DNA of 64,000 nt from Mesorhizobium sp. 1M-11 (GTDB taxonomy: Bacteria; Pseudomonadota; Alphaproteobacteria; Rhizobiales; Rhizobiaceae), in assembly GCF_001303895.1 (NCBI RefSeq), contig NZ_LJSD01000034.1, positions 1-64,000 on the forward strand, read 5' to 3'. Both the position numbers and the translations under genes were made by a program. Under the pieces are notes generated by a model. The model searched no databases and was not told where the DNA came from. It saw only the letters and a program-made list of their open reading frames with translations. Positions 53,535 to 63,517 of this stretch are shown here, piece by piece (the stretch's first letter is position 1; each line of letters starts with the position of its first letter).

Positions 53535-54440
53535 ATGAGAAAAGTCAGGAAGGCAGTTTTTCCAGTCGCCGGTCTCGGCACGCGCTTTCTTCCCGCCACA
53601 AAGGCCATTCCGAAGGAAATGCTGACCGTCGTCGACAGGCCTGTGATCCAATATGTCGTCGACGAGGCACGGGAAGCCGGCATCGAGCATTTCATTTTCG
53701 TGACCGGTCGCAACAAGGCGGTCATCGAAGACCATTTCGACGTGCAGTTCGAGCTCTATGATACGCTCGCCCAGCGCGGCAAGGATCAGGTGCTGGAGCG
53801 TTTGCAACGCCTGCAGCCAGCACCGGGTCAGACCTCGTTTACCCGCCAGCAGGTGCCGCTGGGGCTTGGTCATGCCGTCTGGTGCGCGCGTGAACTGGTC
53901 GGCGACGAACCCTTTGCGTTGTTGCTTCCCGATATGATCATGCAGTCGCAAAAGAGCTGCATGAAGGACATGGTCGAGCTCTACGAAGAGACCGGCAACA
54001 ACATCATTGCCGTGCAGGAATGCGACCCGGCCGAGGCGCATAAATACGGCATCGTCGGCCGTGGCGAGGACACTCATACCGGTTTCCGTATCACCGAGAT
54101 GGTGGAGAAGCCGGCAAAAGGCACGGCGCCGTCGAATTTCTACATCAACGGCCGCTATATCCTGCAGCCGGAGATCTTCGCGATCCTGGAAAGCCAGGAG
54201 CGCGGCGCCGGCAACGAGATCCAACTCACCGACGGCATGCTGAAGCTGATGAACAAGCAATCGTTTTTCGGTTATCACTATCGTGGCCGTACCTTCGATT
54301 GCGGCTCGCCGGAAGGTTTCGTCGAGGCCAATGTCGCCTTCGCGCTGTGGCGCGAGGGCACCGACAGCAGCATGGCTGGCGTCATCCGCACACTGCTGGA
54401 CGAGTTCGAGCGCGCCGGCGTCAAGACGTCAGCCGTTTGA
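53535..54440 (+). CDS. galU: UTP-glucose-1-phosphate uridylyltransferase
   Basis: 301 residues making UDP-glucose for exopolysaccharide, cyclic glucan and lipopolysaccharide synthesis. Nucleotide-binding motif [20 protein letters not shown], then [30 protein letters not shown] region, and [14 protein letters not shown]. Full length. In rhizobia the homologue is called ExoN or GalU. Confidence 0.97.
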   Translation: MRKVRKAVFPVAGLGTRFLPATKAIPKEMLTVVDRPVIQYVVDEAREAGIEHFIFVTGRNKAVIEDHFDVQFELYDTLAQRGKDQVLERLQRLQPAPGQTSFTRQQVPLGLGHAVWCARELVGDEPFALLLPDMIMQSQKSCMKDMVELYEETGNNIIAVQECDPAEAHKYGIVGRGEDTHTGFRITEMVEKPAKGTAPSNFYINGRYILQPEIFAILESQERGAGNEIQLTDGMLKLMNKQSFFGYHYRGRTFDCGSPEGFVEANVAFALWREGTDSSMAGVIRTLLDEFERAGVKTSAV

Positions 54441-54459
54441 GAATTGTCGATGGCACGCG

Positions 54460-54483
54460 TCGGCCGGGTTTTTGCCCGGCCGA
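54460..54483. terminator. Hairpin between convergent galU and beta-barrel gene
   Basis: TCGGCCGGG (54460-54468) pairs with CCCGGCCGA (54475-54483) around TTTTTG. It starts 19 bases after galU. There is no long T-run, but the position between convergent genes suggests bidirectional termination. Confidence 0.6.
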
Positions 54484-54534
54484 ATGCATTTTGAGCGATC
54501 AACGCAGGGTGTTGCGGCCAATGGCCGGTTGGTC

Positions 54535-56436
54535 TTATCGCTGGACGGTGAGGCCGAGATAGACGCTGTTGGTCTTGCTGTCGCGGTTCTCGATGCTGCT
54601 GGTCATCCGCTCGTGACGCACATAGGAAGTCAGGCCGAGATAGCGGTTGAGCCACCATGTCGCGCCGACCTGGGCGCTGTAGATCAGGTCGTGATCGCCG
54701 GTGCCCTTGTAGTCGCGGTAGGACAGGCCAAGAGCCGCATTGCCGGTGAGATTGGCGCGCATCTGGCGCTCCAGGGTCAACCCCGACGTATAGAGCACCG
54801 AGCCGCTCTGACCGGGGGTGGTGGTGTCTTCCAGGATGGTTTCGCCGTTGAGGCCCACGATGGTGCCGCGCGCCGGCGACCAGCGGAAGTCTGCGGCCAC
54901 CGTGGCGCCCGAAACCGGAAGCAGGCGGCTATCGTCGAAACTTTGGCGCAGCCAACCGACGGACATTTCGCCGTTCAGCTTCTCACCCATGTCGAGTTCC
55001 ACGCCCCCGCGTATGCCGAGCCGCTTGGATGAGCGCTCGTAGCCGTTCAGGTCTGCCGTTTCATCGAAGGCTCGGCGGCCGATCTCGACCTCTGCAAACG
55101 GGGTGAGCGCTGGCGAGATCTGGTAACCGCCGCGCAAGGTGGTGGTGTAGAGTGTCGAGTTGCGGGTTTCCTGTGACTGGATGGTGCCGTCGCCAAGTGT
55201 CGCGTCGCCGAAGATGCTGCGTTCAGCCGCGCCGGTCAGGCCGAGGCGCAGCTTGCCGATCTCCTTCTGCAGCGCAAGGCTGCCCTCGAAGGTCTTGCGC
55301 TGCGGTTGCGTGATTGCGCCCGGTACGCCCTCTGGCGAGGTTGCGCCTTCCGGCGCCGTTTCGAAGCCAAGTGTAGCGATGGCACGCCAATCATGGTCGA
55401 GATCGACATTGAGCGTGCCATCGAGGCGACCGCGCCATTCCTTGACCTCCTGGCCGGAAAGAGTTTTGCGATAGTTGACGTCGCCATCGATGACCGCCGA
55501 ATTGGTAGCCCAGTCGGATGTCGCGTTAAGACGCAAGGTGCTTTGCGAGATCGTTGCCGAGCGACCGAAGGCGCTGTTGTCGGCATTCGAAGTCGCCAGC
55601 ACACCCTGCTCCAGAGACGGCCTTAGCGTGAAACTGCCGAGCTTGATGCCAAGTGGCGCATAGGGCGTATCCTCCCGTCGCACGACACCACCTTCGATCG
55701 CTCCGGTGCGGTCGGCACGGGGATCGAGCGGGGCACGGTCCGCAGCGTCAATCGTTCCGGTGCGAATATTGCGGTCGACTTCCGGTTCCGCTTCCGCCGC
55801 TGCAGGAGTGCCGGGGCGGCGGGCTGCGTTGCGCCGTGTCGTTGCGCGACCCGGCTCGCCGTCCTGGGCGGCTGTTGCATCGTTGCGACCGCGTTGTCCG
55901 GCCGCGGCGGCGTCCGGGGGATTGGTGCCGGCGGCAACAGGCCGGCGGCGGGCTGCCGGGGCTGCCTGGTTCGCGAAAGGATCCGCAGCCTGTGCAGCAC
56001 CGAGCCCATTCGTGCCAGCCGTTCCAGGCTGAACAGGATTGCCGGCGGCATCCAACTGGCCGGTGCCGTCGGCCGGCGCGGTGTTCAGTGCATTGGGATC
56101 GTCCGGCAGCGCGCCGGGGCTGGCGGGCTGATATGCCGGGTTCGGGATGCCTGTTGCCGGGGCCTCCGGCGGAGGCAAGGCGCCCGGTGTGCGATTGAGC
56201 GGCGACAGACCGCTGGTGCCGAACCGGCCCGCCGGTGGCAGCCCGCGAGGCTGGTTCTGGGCGAGGAACTGGTCGTTGAGCGGACCGCGCAAATTGAGCT
56301 GTTGAGCAGATGTGGGTGATGTCATGAGCAAAGGCAGGGCCGTCGCCGCCAGCAGCAAAGCGCCGGCGGCCGTCCTTCCTAGGCTGCTTCTGTAAGGCTG
56401 GGCCCGCGACATCGTTACCACATGTTGGTGGCGCAC
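54535..56436 (-). CDS. Outer-membrane beta-barrel protein with Pro/Ala-rich N-terminal half
   Basis: 633 residues; a second ATG at 56412 gives MSRAQPYRSS. Signal peptide ALLLAATALPLLMTSPTSAQ. Residues about 30-250 are low-complexity Pro/Ala/Gly/Asn-rich and probably unstructured. From about 255 the sequence alternates in the manner of a beta-barrel (LGIKLGSFTLRPSLEQGVLA through NSVYLGLTVQR), resembling the putative barrel porin 2 (BBP2) family. Possibly a polysaccharide or envelope export/anchor protein; function unproven. Confidence 0.78.
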   Translation of the reverse strand: MRHQHVVTMSRAQPYRSSLGRTAAGALLLAATALPLLMTSPTSAQQLNLRGPLNDQFLAQNQPRGLPPAGRFGTSGLSPLNRTPGALPPPEAPATGIPNPAYQPASPGALPDDPNALNTAPADGTGQLDAAGNPVQPGTAGTNGLGAAQAADPFANQAAPAARRRPVAAGTNPPDAAAAGQRGRNDATAAQDGEPGRATTRRNAARRPGTPAAAEAEPEVDRNIRTGTIDAADRAPLDPRADRTGAIEGGVVRREDTPYAPLGIKLGSFTLRPSLEQGVLATSNADNSAFGRSATISQSTLRLNATSDWATNSAVIDGDVNYRKTLSGQEVKEWRGRLDGTLNVDLDHDWRAIATLGFETAPEGATSPEGVPGAITQPQRKTFEGSLALQKEIGKLRLGLTGAAERSIFGDATLGDGTIQSQETRNSTLYTTTLRGGYQISPALTPFAEVEIGRRAFDETADLNGYERSSKRLGIRGGVELDMGEKLNGEMSVGWLRQSFDDSRLLPVSGATVAADFRWSPARGTIVGLNGETILEDTTTPGQSGSVLYTSGLTLERQMRANLTGNAALGLSYRDYKGTGDHDLIYSAQVGATWWLNRYLGLTSYVRHERMTSSIENRDSKTNSVYLGLTVQR

Positions 56437-56562
56437 ACCCCTGGCGCCATGCTTACCGAACCGTAAATTGGGATGGTTAATGGAGTGTTAGGTTTGGGCG
56501 CCTTGTGGCCGGCAAACGAATGAAATGGACAGACGGACGCGGAAAGGATAATCGCTTCGTCC

Positions 56563-57564
56563 ATGCATGCTGCAAGCTTGAAGAAGAAGCCGGCGGATCG
56601 TCAGGCCGCCATCGCTTCGGCCCTCAGAACGGTGGCCACCGAACAGGCCGGACTGGCCGCGCTCAGTACGGCGCTGGAGAACGGCCTGGCCGAACCCTTC
56701 GCGCAGGCCGTCAATATCCTGTCGCGCATCAGGGGCCGGGTGATCGTCACGGGTGTCGGCAAGAGCGGCCATATCGGCTCCAAGATCGCCGCCACGCTCG
56801 CTTCCACCGGCACACCGGCTTTCTTCGTGCATGCGGCCGAGGCCACTCACGGCGACCTCGGCATGATCGCGCCCGACGATGCGATCATCGCACTTTCGTG
56901 GTCTGGCGAAAGTGCCGAGCTGAAAAGCATTATTGGCTATTCGCGCCGCTTTTCGATCCCGTTGATCGGACTGACATCCGGTGAGAAATCGGCGCTGGGA
57001 CGTGCGGCCGATGTTGTGCTGGCGTTGCCGAAGACCCCGGAAGCCTGCCCGCATGGGTTGGCGCCCACCACTTCGACGCTGCTGCAACTGGTGATAGGCG
57101 ATGCATTGGCCATCGCGCTTCTGGAGGCGCGAGGGTTCACTCCGGACCACTTCCGCACTTTCCATCCGGGCGGCCAACTCGGTGCGAATCTCACGTTGAT
57201 CTCCGAGATCATGCGCACCGGCGACCAGATTCCTGTCGTTTCACTCGGCACCAAAATGCCGGAAGCGGTGCGGACGCTGGCGGAGAAGAAAGTCGGCTGC
57301 GTGTGCGTGACGGATGGCGATGGCAAGCTTGTCGGCATCATCACGGATGGCGATCTCGGCCGCAACCTGCACCGCAATCTCGCCGAGACCATTGTTGATG
57401 ATGTGATGACCCGTTCGCCAAAGACGATCGAACCAAGCCTGATGGCGGGAGCGGCGGTCGGTCTGATCAACAAGCACAATATCGGCGCCTTGGTGGTGGT
57501 GGAAAATGAAATGCCCGTTGGCCTGGTGCATTTCCACGACCTGTTCCGCATCGGCGCTGCCTGA
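56563..57564 (+). CDS. kdsD: Arabinose-5-phosphate isomerase, KpsF/GutQ family
   Basis: 333 residues: SIS domain with GVGKSGHIGSKIAATLASTG, AEATHGDLGMIAPDDAIIAL and SWSGESAELKSII, followed by a tandem CBS pair (VGCVCVTDGDGKLVGIITDG and TRSPKTIEPSLMAGAAVGLI). It converts ribulose-5-phosphate to arabinose-5-phosphate, the first step to KDO of lipopolysaccharide. Complete. Cytosolic. Confidence 0.95.
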   Translation: MHAASLKKKPADRQAAIASALRTVATEQAGLAALSTALENGLAEPFAQAVNILSRIRGRVIVTGVGKSGHIGSKIAATLASTGTPAFFVHAAEATHGDLGMIAPDDAIIALSWSGESAELKSIIGYSRRFSIPLIGLTSGEKSALGRAADVVLALPKTPEACPHGLAPTTSTLLQLVIGDALAIALLEARGFTPDHFRTFHPGGQLGANLTLISEIMRTGDQIPVVSLGTKMPEAVRTLAEKKVGCVCVTDGDGKLVGIITDGDLGRNLHRNLAETIVDDVMTRSPKTIEPSLMAGAAVGLINKHNIGALVVVENEMPVGLVHFHDLFRIGAA

Positions 57565-57629
57565 TCCTATACCAGGAAGCCGATATCCACGATTGAACGC
57601 CGGCTTCGCGCCTCAGCGGGAGCAACGTC

Positions 57630-58007
57630 ATGGATGAACTGATCGAGATCGGCGGTACGCGGGTGCTTTGCTACGCCAAGGAAGGCCTGGTGCTGGCGCG
57701 CGAAGCCGACATCAACGATCTGCTGGGCGCAGCCTTCTCCTCGGAGGTCGATCTCCTCGCCATTCCGGTCGAGCGGCTTGGTCCGGATTTCCTGAAACTC
57801 AGCACTGGTCTTGCCGGCGCAGCGTTCCAGAAGATGGTCAACTATCATCTGAAATGCGCCATCGTCGGCGACATCGCCGAGGCGCTCGCGCACAGCGGGC
57901 CGCTGCGCGACTTCGTGCGCGAGACCAACAAAGGCAATTCGATCTGGTTCGTGCCTGATTTCGAGACGTTGAGGGAGAAGCTGTTGAGGCGAACGGGCGC
58001 TGCATAG
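57630..58007 (+). CDS. DUF4180 protein
   Basis: A 125-residue soluble protein. LVLAREADINDLLGAAFSSE, VDLLAIPVERLGPDFLKLST, GLAGAAFQKMVNYHLKCAIV, GDI, then NKGNSIWFVPDFETLREKL match DUF4180. These small proteins have unknown function. It stands 65 bases after kdsD in the same orientation; co-transcription is possible. Confidence 0.85.
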   Translation: MDELIEIGGTRVLCYAKEGLVLAREADINDLLGAAFSSEVDLLAIPVERLGPDFLKLSTGLAGAAFQKMVNYHLKCAIVGDIAEALAHSGPLRDFVRETNKGNSIWFVPDFETLREKLLRRTGAA

Positions 58008-58059
58008 GCACACCCGTTCCAGCGCATTTGCGTTTCCAGCACCCCGAACCGCTCCAAAC

Positions 58060-58524
58060 TCAGATTTTCTCGACGGTCAGCTCCAGATCGGTTTCGGCAG
58101 CACCGGTTACCCGGACACGCGCGCCAGCCGGCAAGTCCGGGCCGGAGACCCGCCACAGCGTGTCCCCGAGCTGGATGCGGCCACGGCCTTCGCGGATCGG
58201 CTCGGCCAATGTGGCGGTGCGGCCGATCATCTGCTCGCCGCGCCGGTTGAGCAGCGGCTGGTCACTGGTCTCGCGCTTTCCGCTGAAGAAGCGTTTTCCG
58301 GCATAGGCCGACAACAAGGCCAGCACCAGGAAAGCCAGCACCTGCGCCTGCCAGGTCCAGAACGCAGCGTCCCAAAGGACGAGCGAGGCCGCGCCGATCA
58401 GCAGCGCTGCTATGCCGATCCATAAAAGGAAGACACCGGGGGCGAGGATTTCCGCCACCAGCAGCGCAAAGCCAAGAACCATCCAGTTCCAGGGGCCGAG
58501 TTCAAAGAGAAGCCGCTGCAGCAT
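58060..58524 (-). CDS. NfeD-family membrane protein
   Basis: 154 residues: membrane helices at about 12-75 (WMVLGFALLVAEILAPGVFL, WIGIAALLIGAASLVL, LAFLVLALLSAYAG) and a C-terminal OB-fold NfeD domain (MIGRTATLAEPIREGRGRIQ, DTLWRVSGPDLPAGARVRV). NfeD proteins pair with SPFH proteins; the SPFH gene is directly upstream with a 17-base gap, so they form one operon. Probable role in membrane microdomain or membrane-protein quality control. Confidence 0.93.
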   Translation of the reverse strand: MLQRLLFELGPWNWMVLGFALLVAEILAPGVFLLWIGIAALLIGAASLVLWDAAFWTWQAQVLAFLVLALLSAYAGKRFFSGKRETSDQPLLNRRGEQMIGRTATLAEPIREGRGRIQLGDTLWRVSGPDLPAGARVRVTGAAETDLELTVEKI

Positions 58525-58541
58525 GGCCGTACTCCGCTCCG

Positions 58542-59498
58542 TCAGCTCTCGTTCGGGCGCACCAGCGGCGGGCGTGCCGCCTGCCTCTGCGTGCCCGGGC
58601 CGTCCCCCTTGAACACCTCCTTGGCAATCTCGCCGATGCCACCCAAGGTACCGATCAGCGACGAGGCTTCCATCGGCATCAGCACGATTTTGGAATTGCC
58701 GGCCGTACCGATCTTGGCCAGTGCCTCGGTGTATCTCTGCGCCACGAAGTAGTTGATCGCCTGTACGTCACCCTTGGCGATGGCTTCCGACACGACCTGC
58801 GTGGCACGGGCTTCGGCTTCTGCCGAGCGCTCGCGCGCCTCGGCATCACGGAAGGCGGCCTCGCGGCGGCCTTCCGCTTCCAGGATCTGTGACTGCTTCA
58901 GGCCTTCGGCGGCAAGGATCTGCGCGCGCTTGTCGCGCTCGGCCATCATCTGGCGGGCCATGGAGTCGACCAGGTTGGCGGGCGGGTTGATGTCCTTGAT
59001 CTCGACGCGCGTGATCTTGACGCCCCAGGGATGCGCGGCCTCGTCGACCACGCGCAGCAGGCGCTCGTTGATGGCATCACGGTTGGAGAGCAACTCGTCC
59101 AGGTCCATCGAACCCATGACGGTGCGGATGTTCGTCATGGTGAGATTAAGGATCGCATTTTCCAGCCCAGACACCTGATAAGCAGCCTGGGCGGCGTTCA
59201 GGATCTGGTAAAAGGCGATACCGTCGACGCCGACGATGGCGTTGTCGCGGGTGATGATCTCCTGGGTCGGAACATCGAGCACCTGCTCCATCATGTTCAG
59301 TTTGGCGCCGATGCGCTCGAAGATGGGGTTGATGATATTCAGGCCCGGCGTCAGCGTCTTGGTGTAGCGACCGAACCGCTCGACAGTATGGTTGAAGCCC
59401 TGCGGCACCGTACGGATGCCCTTGAAAAGCAGGATGAGGACCAGCGCGACCAAAACGACGATCGCGATGTCGAAACCCGTGAAACCGCTGAAATCCAT
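58542..59498 (-). CDS. SPFH/band-7 (QmcA/stomatin-like) membrane protein
   Basis: 318 residues from ATG 59498, which GGGAG supports; an in-frame TTG at 59513 is less likely. N-terminal membrane anchor ([20 protein letters not shown]), then the band-7 domain ([59 protein letters not shown] region) and a coiled-coil stretch rich in E/A/R ([20 protein letters not shown]). Partner of the NfeD protein encoded next. Confidence 0.94.
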   Translation of the reverse strand: MDFSGFTGFDIAIVVLVALVLILLFKGIRTVPQGFNHTVERFGRYTKTLTPGLNIINPIFERIGAKLNMMEQVLDVPTQEIITRDNAIVGVDGIAFYQILNAAQAAYQVSGLENAILNLTMTNIRTVMGSMDLDELLSNRDAINERLLRVVDEAAHPWGVKITRVEIKDINPPANLVDSMARQMMAERDKRAQILAAEGLKQSQILEAEGRREAAFRDAEARERSAEAEARATQVVSEAIAKGDVQAINYFVAQRYTEALAKIGTAGNSKIVLMPMEASSLIGTLGGIGEIAKEVFKGDGPGTQRQAARPPLVRPNES

Positions 59499-59533
59499 TC
59501 GGCTCTCCCTCAATTGCCGGCAGGTGGCAAGGC

Positions 59534-59612
59534 TAGAGCATCGGCCCGAAATCGGAGTCGATTTTCGGCAAGCACGAGACTCAAAATATTAGAGCGTCCT
59601 CTAAGCATCCGA
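59534..59612. repeat. Dispersed intergenic repeat with CCGAAATCG hairpin
   Basis: Starts TAGAGCATCGG and contains a stem CCGAAATCG/CGATTTTCGG (59546-59568), then AGAGCGTCCTCTAAGCATCC. Such elements are, from memory, widespread in rhizobial genomes. It lies between the SPFH and hemH genes; ends are approximate. Confidence 0.55.
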
Positions 59613-59734
59613 ATGGGTGCGTGGCGCCCTAATACCTCACGAAACACTTAAGTGTGTTTCAGCGCCGTTACAATCGGGGAAGCGGTTCTACCTGGGGATG
59701 CAGCGTTCTCGTCCGAATACCGCGTGGCCAGCGA

Positions 59735-60793
59735 TCAGATCCAGCCGGCCAATTCGCGCCGCGCCAGCGTCTCGATCACATTCATGCCTTCCGGACTGTC
59801 GTTGAGGCAAGGAATGTGAGCGAATTTCTCGCCGCCGGCATGCAGGAAGATTTCCTGTGCTTCCTGCGCGATCTCTTCCAGGGTCTCGATGCAATCCGCC
59901 GAGAAGCCCGGATTGAGGACGGCGATGCGCTTGATGCCTTCCTTGCCCAACCGCTCCATCGTCTTGTCGGTATAAGGCTGTAGCCATTCCTGCGCGCCGA
60001 AGCGGGACTGGAAGGTAGAGATCAGCTTCGCTTCGCTCCAGCCGAGCTTTTCACGCAGCAGTCGCGTCGTTTCCAGGCAGTGTTGCTGATACGGATCGCC
60101 CTTGTCCGCATAGGGCTTCGGGATGCCGTGATAGGAGGCGACAACCACTTCCGGTTCGAAATCCAGCGTGGCGAGCTGCTTTTCGATCGAGCGGGCGAGG
60201 GCGTCGATATAGACCGGCTCGGCATAGTAGGGCGGAACGGACCGGACCGCCGGCGCGCGCCTCATCTTCATGAGCGCGCGGAACAACTGGTCGTTGGCGG
60301 TGGCCGTCGTCGTTGCCGAATATTGCGGATAGAGCGGGAAGGTGAGGATACGGTCGCAGCCCTGCGCGACCAGCCTTTCCACCACCGAGCGCGTCGACGG
60401 GGTGCCGTAGCGCATCGCCCAGTCGACACTGACATTGGGGAGATCGCCGAGGCGCTGCACCAGCTTCTCGCCCTGGCCGCGCGTGTAGGTGCGCAGCGGC
60501 GACTCGTTCTTCTCCCGGTTCCAGATCTTGGCATAGTTGGCACCGGATTTCTTCGGACGTGTCGTCAGAACCAGGCCGTAAAGGATCGGATACCAAAGCC
60601 AGCGCGGCATCTCGATGACGCGCGGGTCGGAGAGGAACTCGCGCAGATAGCGCCACATCGGCCCATATTCAGTCCCATCCGGCGTGCCGAGATTGATCAG
60701 CATCAGCCCGACTTTCTCGGGGCTGTTGTTCGTCAGGCTGCCGACGGGCGAGGAAACCTCGGCTTTGGGTTCGGTGGCGAGTGTCATGGGCAT
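59735..60793 (-). CDS. hemH: Ferrochelatase
   Basis: 352 residues. It inserts Fe2+ into protoporphyrin IX, the last step of heme synthesis. Signatures: VGLMLINLGTPDGTEYGPMW, catalytic His in VVASYHGIPKPYADKGDPYQ, and the conserved Glu in SADCIETLEEIAQEA. Normal length for alphaproteobacteria. Peripheral membrane enzyme. Confidence 0.97.
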   Translation of the reverse strand: MPMTLATEPKAEVSSPVGSLTNNSPEKVGLMLINLGTPDGTEYGPMWRYLREFLSDPRVIEMPRWLWYPILYGLVLTTRPKKSGANYAKIWNREKNESPLRTYTRGQGEKLVQRLGDLPNVSVDWAMRYGTPSTRSVVERLVAQGCDRILTFPLYPQYSATTTATANDQLFRALMKMRRAPAVRSVPPYYAEPVYIDALARSIEKQLATLDFEPEVVVASYHGIPKPYADKGDPYQQHCLETTRLLREKLGWSEAKLISTFQSRFGAQEWLQPYTDKTMERLGKEGIKRIAVLNPGFSADCIETLEEIAQEAQEIFLHAGGEKFAHIPCLNDSPEGMNVIETLARRELAGWI

Positions 60794-60883
60794 CTAATTA
60801 ACAGCGGCAGACGCGGTTTCAATGCTGCGTCTGGCCGCACCCCGGAGCCCCTATCTCCCCGCGGAGGAGGTAGGAGGGTCAAC

Positions 60884-62860
60884 TCATTTCGCCGGTATCT
60901 TCAGTTCCGTTCCCACCAGAAGCCGGTGCACCTGCTGGCCGGGATTGGCGCGGGCGATGCGCCGCCATTTGGTGCCGTCGCCATAAGCTTTCACAGCGAT
61001 GTCCCAATAGGTGTCGCCCTTCGTGATGGTGTGAGAGCCGCCGGCCTGGATCGATGCCGCGCCTGCAGTCTCTGCCGGCTTGCCGGTTTCCGCGGGGGCG
61101 GCTTCGCCTGGTTTTGCCGCCGGGGCTTCGACCGCAGGCGGTGTGTTGGCGATGTCGTTGGATTCTGCAGGCGGCGCCGGCACAGCCGGCGTGGCTTCGG
61201 CAGGAGCCGCAGCGCCGTTGCCGGTCTGTGCCGTTTCAGCCGGTTGCGCAGCCGCGTTCACGTCAATGATCCGGCCGTCGAGCTTCGGCGTGTAGGGATT
61301 GTGAGCGCCCAGATAGTCGGCCACGGTCTGCTCAAGACCTGGACCGTAGTCGTAGGCATTCTTGCCCTTGTCGGCGAATACTTTATAGCCGTCGCCACCC
61401 TGGCGAGTGTAGTTGTTGGCGGCGACGAGATAATCCTTGTTCGGATCCAGCGCCACCCAATTGCCGTTTTCCATCACCTCGACCGATTTGATGCGGCTTT
61501 GAGCGGGCGCCGTCCGGTCGAAAGAGTATTTCAAGCCGGCAACCTGGGCGAAGCGGCCGCCGCCTTCCTCCAGTTGACTGGCGCCATTCTCCAGCGCGGC
61601 CTTCACATCTGCGCCTGAAAGCTGGAAGGTGGCGATGGTGTTCTGGAACGGAAGCACCGTCAGCACTTCTCCCATCGAGACCTTGCCCTGGTCGATGGAA
61701 GCGCGCAGGCCGCCACCATTGGTGAACGCGATCCGTACGCCCTGATCCTTCACGCGGTCGAGCACGGCGTCGGAAACGAGATTGCCCATGGTGCATTCGC
61801 GTGCCCGGCAGCTTTCGCGGCTGCCGTCGATGGCGGCGGTGGTCTCGCCGACCTGCTTGGCCTTCAATTCCTCGATCGGTGCGCCGAGTTCCTTGATGCG
61901 GGCGAGCACCTTCGGGTCGGGGATCACCAACTTGTCGAGCGGGATCGGGTTGCCGCTGGCTTCCTTGACCACGCCATTGTCGTCGAACACCACCTTGAAC
62001 TCACCGAGCAGCTTGGAATAGGAGGCTGCCTGCGTCACCGGCACCTTATAGCCGTCCGGATTGTCGACCATCGTCGGGTAAGGGCCCTCGGCCTTCGGAT
62101 CGGTGTTGGACAGCAGCGAGTGCGAATGTCCGCCCACCACGACGTCGACGCCGGGAATCTTGGCGATCATCTCCTTGTCGCGCGGATAGCCGACATGGGT
62201 GAGCGCGATGATCTTGTTGACACCCTGGCCCTTCAGCTTCTCGACCTCTGCGGTGATGGTCTTGATATCGTCCTCGATGGTGATGTTCGGGCCGGGCGTG
62301 GCGAGTTCGGGCGTGTCGTTGGTGACGGCGCCGACGATGCCGATCTTCTGGCCGCCGAGTTCGATGACCACGGACGGCTTGATGCGGTCGCCGACCTTGG
62401 CGGCAGCACTTGCCTTCACATTGGCCGAAAGTACCGGAAACTTGATGACGTCGAGGAAAGGTGCCAGCGCGTCCTCGCCATCGTCGAATTCATGGTTGCC
62501 GACGGTCATGGCGTCGAACTGCATCTGGTTCAGGAACTCGGCCTCGGTCTTGCCCTTGTAGGTCGTATAGAAGAGCGAGCCCTGGAAGTTGTCGCCGCCG
62601 TTGAGCAACAGCACGTTCTGGCCTTCCAGCTTCGTGCGTTCGGCGGCAATCGCCGTGACGAGACGTGCAGCGCCGCCGAAGCACTCGCCCTTGGCTTCTT
62701 CCTCTGCCGAACAGGTGGATTCGTACTTGTTGTTGCTTTCGATGCGACTATGCCAATCGTTGATATGCAGGATGTTCAGCGTGTAGTCGGCAAAGGACAT
62801 GCCAGTGCTCATGCCGAGTGCCGAGACCGAAAGTGCCGTTGCGGCAGCGATCTTCTTCAT
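60884..62860 (-). CDS. 5'-nucleotidase/metallophosphatase with C-terminal LysM
   Basis: 658 residues from ATG 62860 with AGGA upstream. Signal peptide (ALSVSALGMSTGMSFA). Metallophosphatase motifs: ILHINDWHSRIE, LLLNGGDNFQGS, TVGNHEFDDGEDA, VVVGGHSHSLL. 5'-nucleotidase C-terminal domain about 330-490 (GNLVSDAVLDRV, FTNGGGLRASI). An Ala/Pro/Glu-rich linker and a LysM domain (HTITKGDTYWDIAVKAYGDG) follow. It probably releases nucleosides from nucleotides in the periplasm while bound to peptidoglycan. The LysM fusion is uncommon for UshA-like enzymes. Confidence 0.94.
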   Translation of the reverse strand: MKKIAAATALSVSALGMSTGMSFADYTLNILHINDWHSRIESNNKYESTCSAEEEAKGECFGGAARLVTAIAAERTKLEGQNVLLLNGGDNFQGSLFYTTYKGKTEAEFLNQMQFDAMTVGNHEFDDGEDALAPFLDVIKFPVLSANVKASAAAKVGDRIKPSVVIELGGQKIGIVGAVTNDTPELATPGPNITIEDDIKTITAEVEKLKGQGVNKIIALTHVGYPRDKEMIAKIPGVDVVVGGHSHSLLSNTDPKAEGPYPTMVDNPDGYKVPVTQAASYSKLLGEFKVVFDDNGVVKEASGNPIPLDKLVIPDPKVLARIKELGAPIEELKAKQVGETTAAIDGSRESCRARECTMGNLVSDAVLDRVKDQGVRIAFTNGGGLRASIDQGKVSMGEVLTVLPFQNTIATFQLSGADVKAALENGASQLEEGGGRFAQVAGLKYSFDRTAPAQSRIKSVEVMENGNWVALDPNKDYLVAANNYTRQGGDGYKVFADKGKNAYDYGPGLEQTVADYLGAHNPYTPKLDGRIIDVNAAAQPAETAQTGNGAAAPAEATPAVPAPPAESNDIANTPPAVEAPAAKPGEAAPAETGKPAETAGAASIQAGGSHTITKGDTYWDIAVKAYGDGTKWRRIARANPGQQVHRLLVGTELKIPAK

Positions 62861-63139
62861 TCCTGCTCTCCCGTTCGTGATGCCTCGCCTAAGCCAAGGA
62901 CCGTGTCGATCCCGGAGCGATGCCGATGCCTGTCCTGGCGTTGTAGACGCTCTGCTTGACTGGAGTTTTACATGCCCTCGAGGGCATGTTCCCATTGCGG
63001 CTGGGTCGTTGCAAGCGGATTCAGGGGCAGGTCTTGCCGGCGAAACGTGTTGCGCGAACGGAAACGGCCGCATCGCCTGGATGCGGCCGTTTCGAAAATG
63101 GGACTAGGACGGGCCTGGCCGCGACTGCGGCTGTTTTGG

Positions 63140-63517
63140 TCAGCTCCGGCGCGTCAGCACGAAGTTCTGGCCCGCCTGGCTGGTGCAGTTGAGCTGGTTG
63201 ATCGAGACGAGCAGGCAATTGAAGGCGATCGGCGACTGGCGGATCAGCGACGTGCCGTTGATCTCGATCGAAGTCTGGCTGGTCATCCGGTAGCTGCCGT
63301 CGGCGAGCTTCTGGCCGGTGTCGGTGGCAACCGTCTGGAATTTGCCGGCCGAAATGGTCGAAAGCCCGGTCCCCTGCGCATCAATCCAGGAGCCTTCCAC
63401 ACCTTTCGGGGCAGCTGAGGGCGGCGGCTCGCCGGGGCCGCCGGTCTGGCAGGCTGCCAATGCTGCAGTCGCGGCTACGGCAAGGCTGGCCGAAACAAAT
63501 TTGCGCGCTGTGATCAT
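63140..63517 (-). CDS. omp10: Omp10-type outer-membrane lipoprotein
   Basis: 125 residues from ATG 63517 (MITARKFVSASLAVAATAAL). Lipobox LAAC, then QTGGPGEPPPSAAPKGVEGS and the Omp10/AprI-inhibitor-like beta domain (FQTVATDTGQKLADGSYRMT, IEINGTSLIRQ, FNCLLVSINQLNCTSQAG, NFVLTRRS). The layout closely parallels Brucella Omp10. Surface-associated; exact function unknown. Confidence 0.88.
   Translation of the reverse strand: MITARKFVSASLAVAATAALAACQTGGPGEPPPSAAPKGVEGSWIDAQGTGLSTISAGKFQTVATDTGQKLADGSYRMTSQTSIEINGTSLIRQSPIAFNCLLVSINQLNCTSQAGQNFVLTRRS

Noticed and set aside
60080..61618. 512-codon plus-strand frame spanning two genes
   Set aside because: Runs antisense across hemH and the 5'-nucleotidase gene and their gap; composition is shadow-like.
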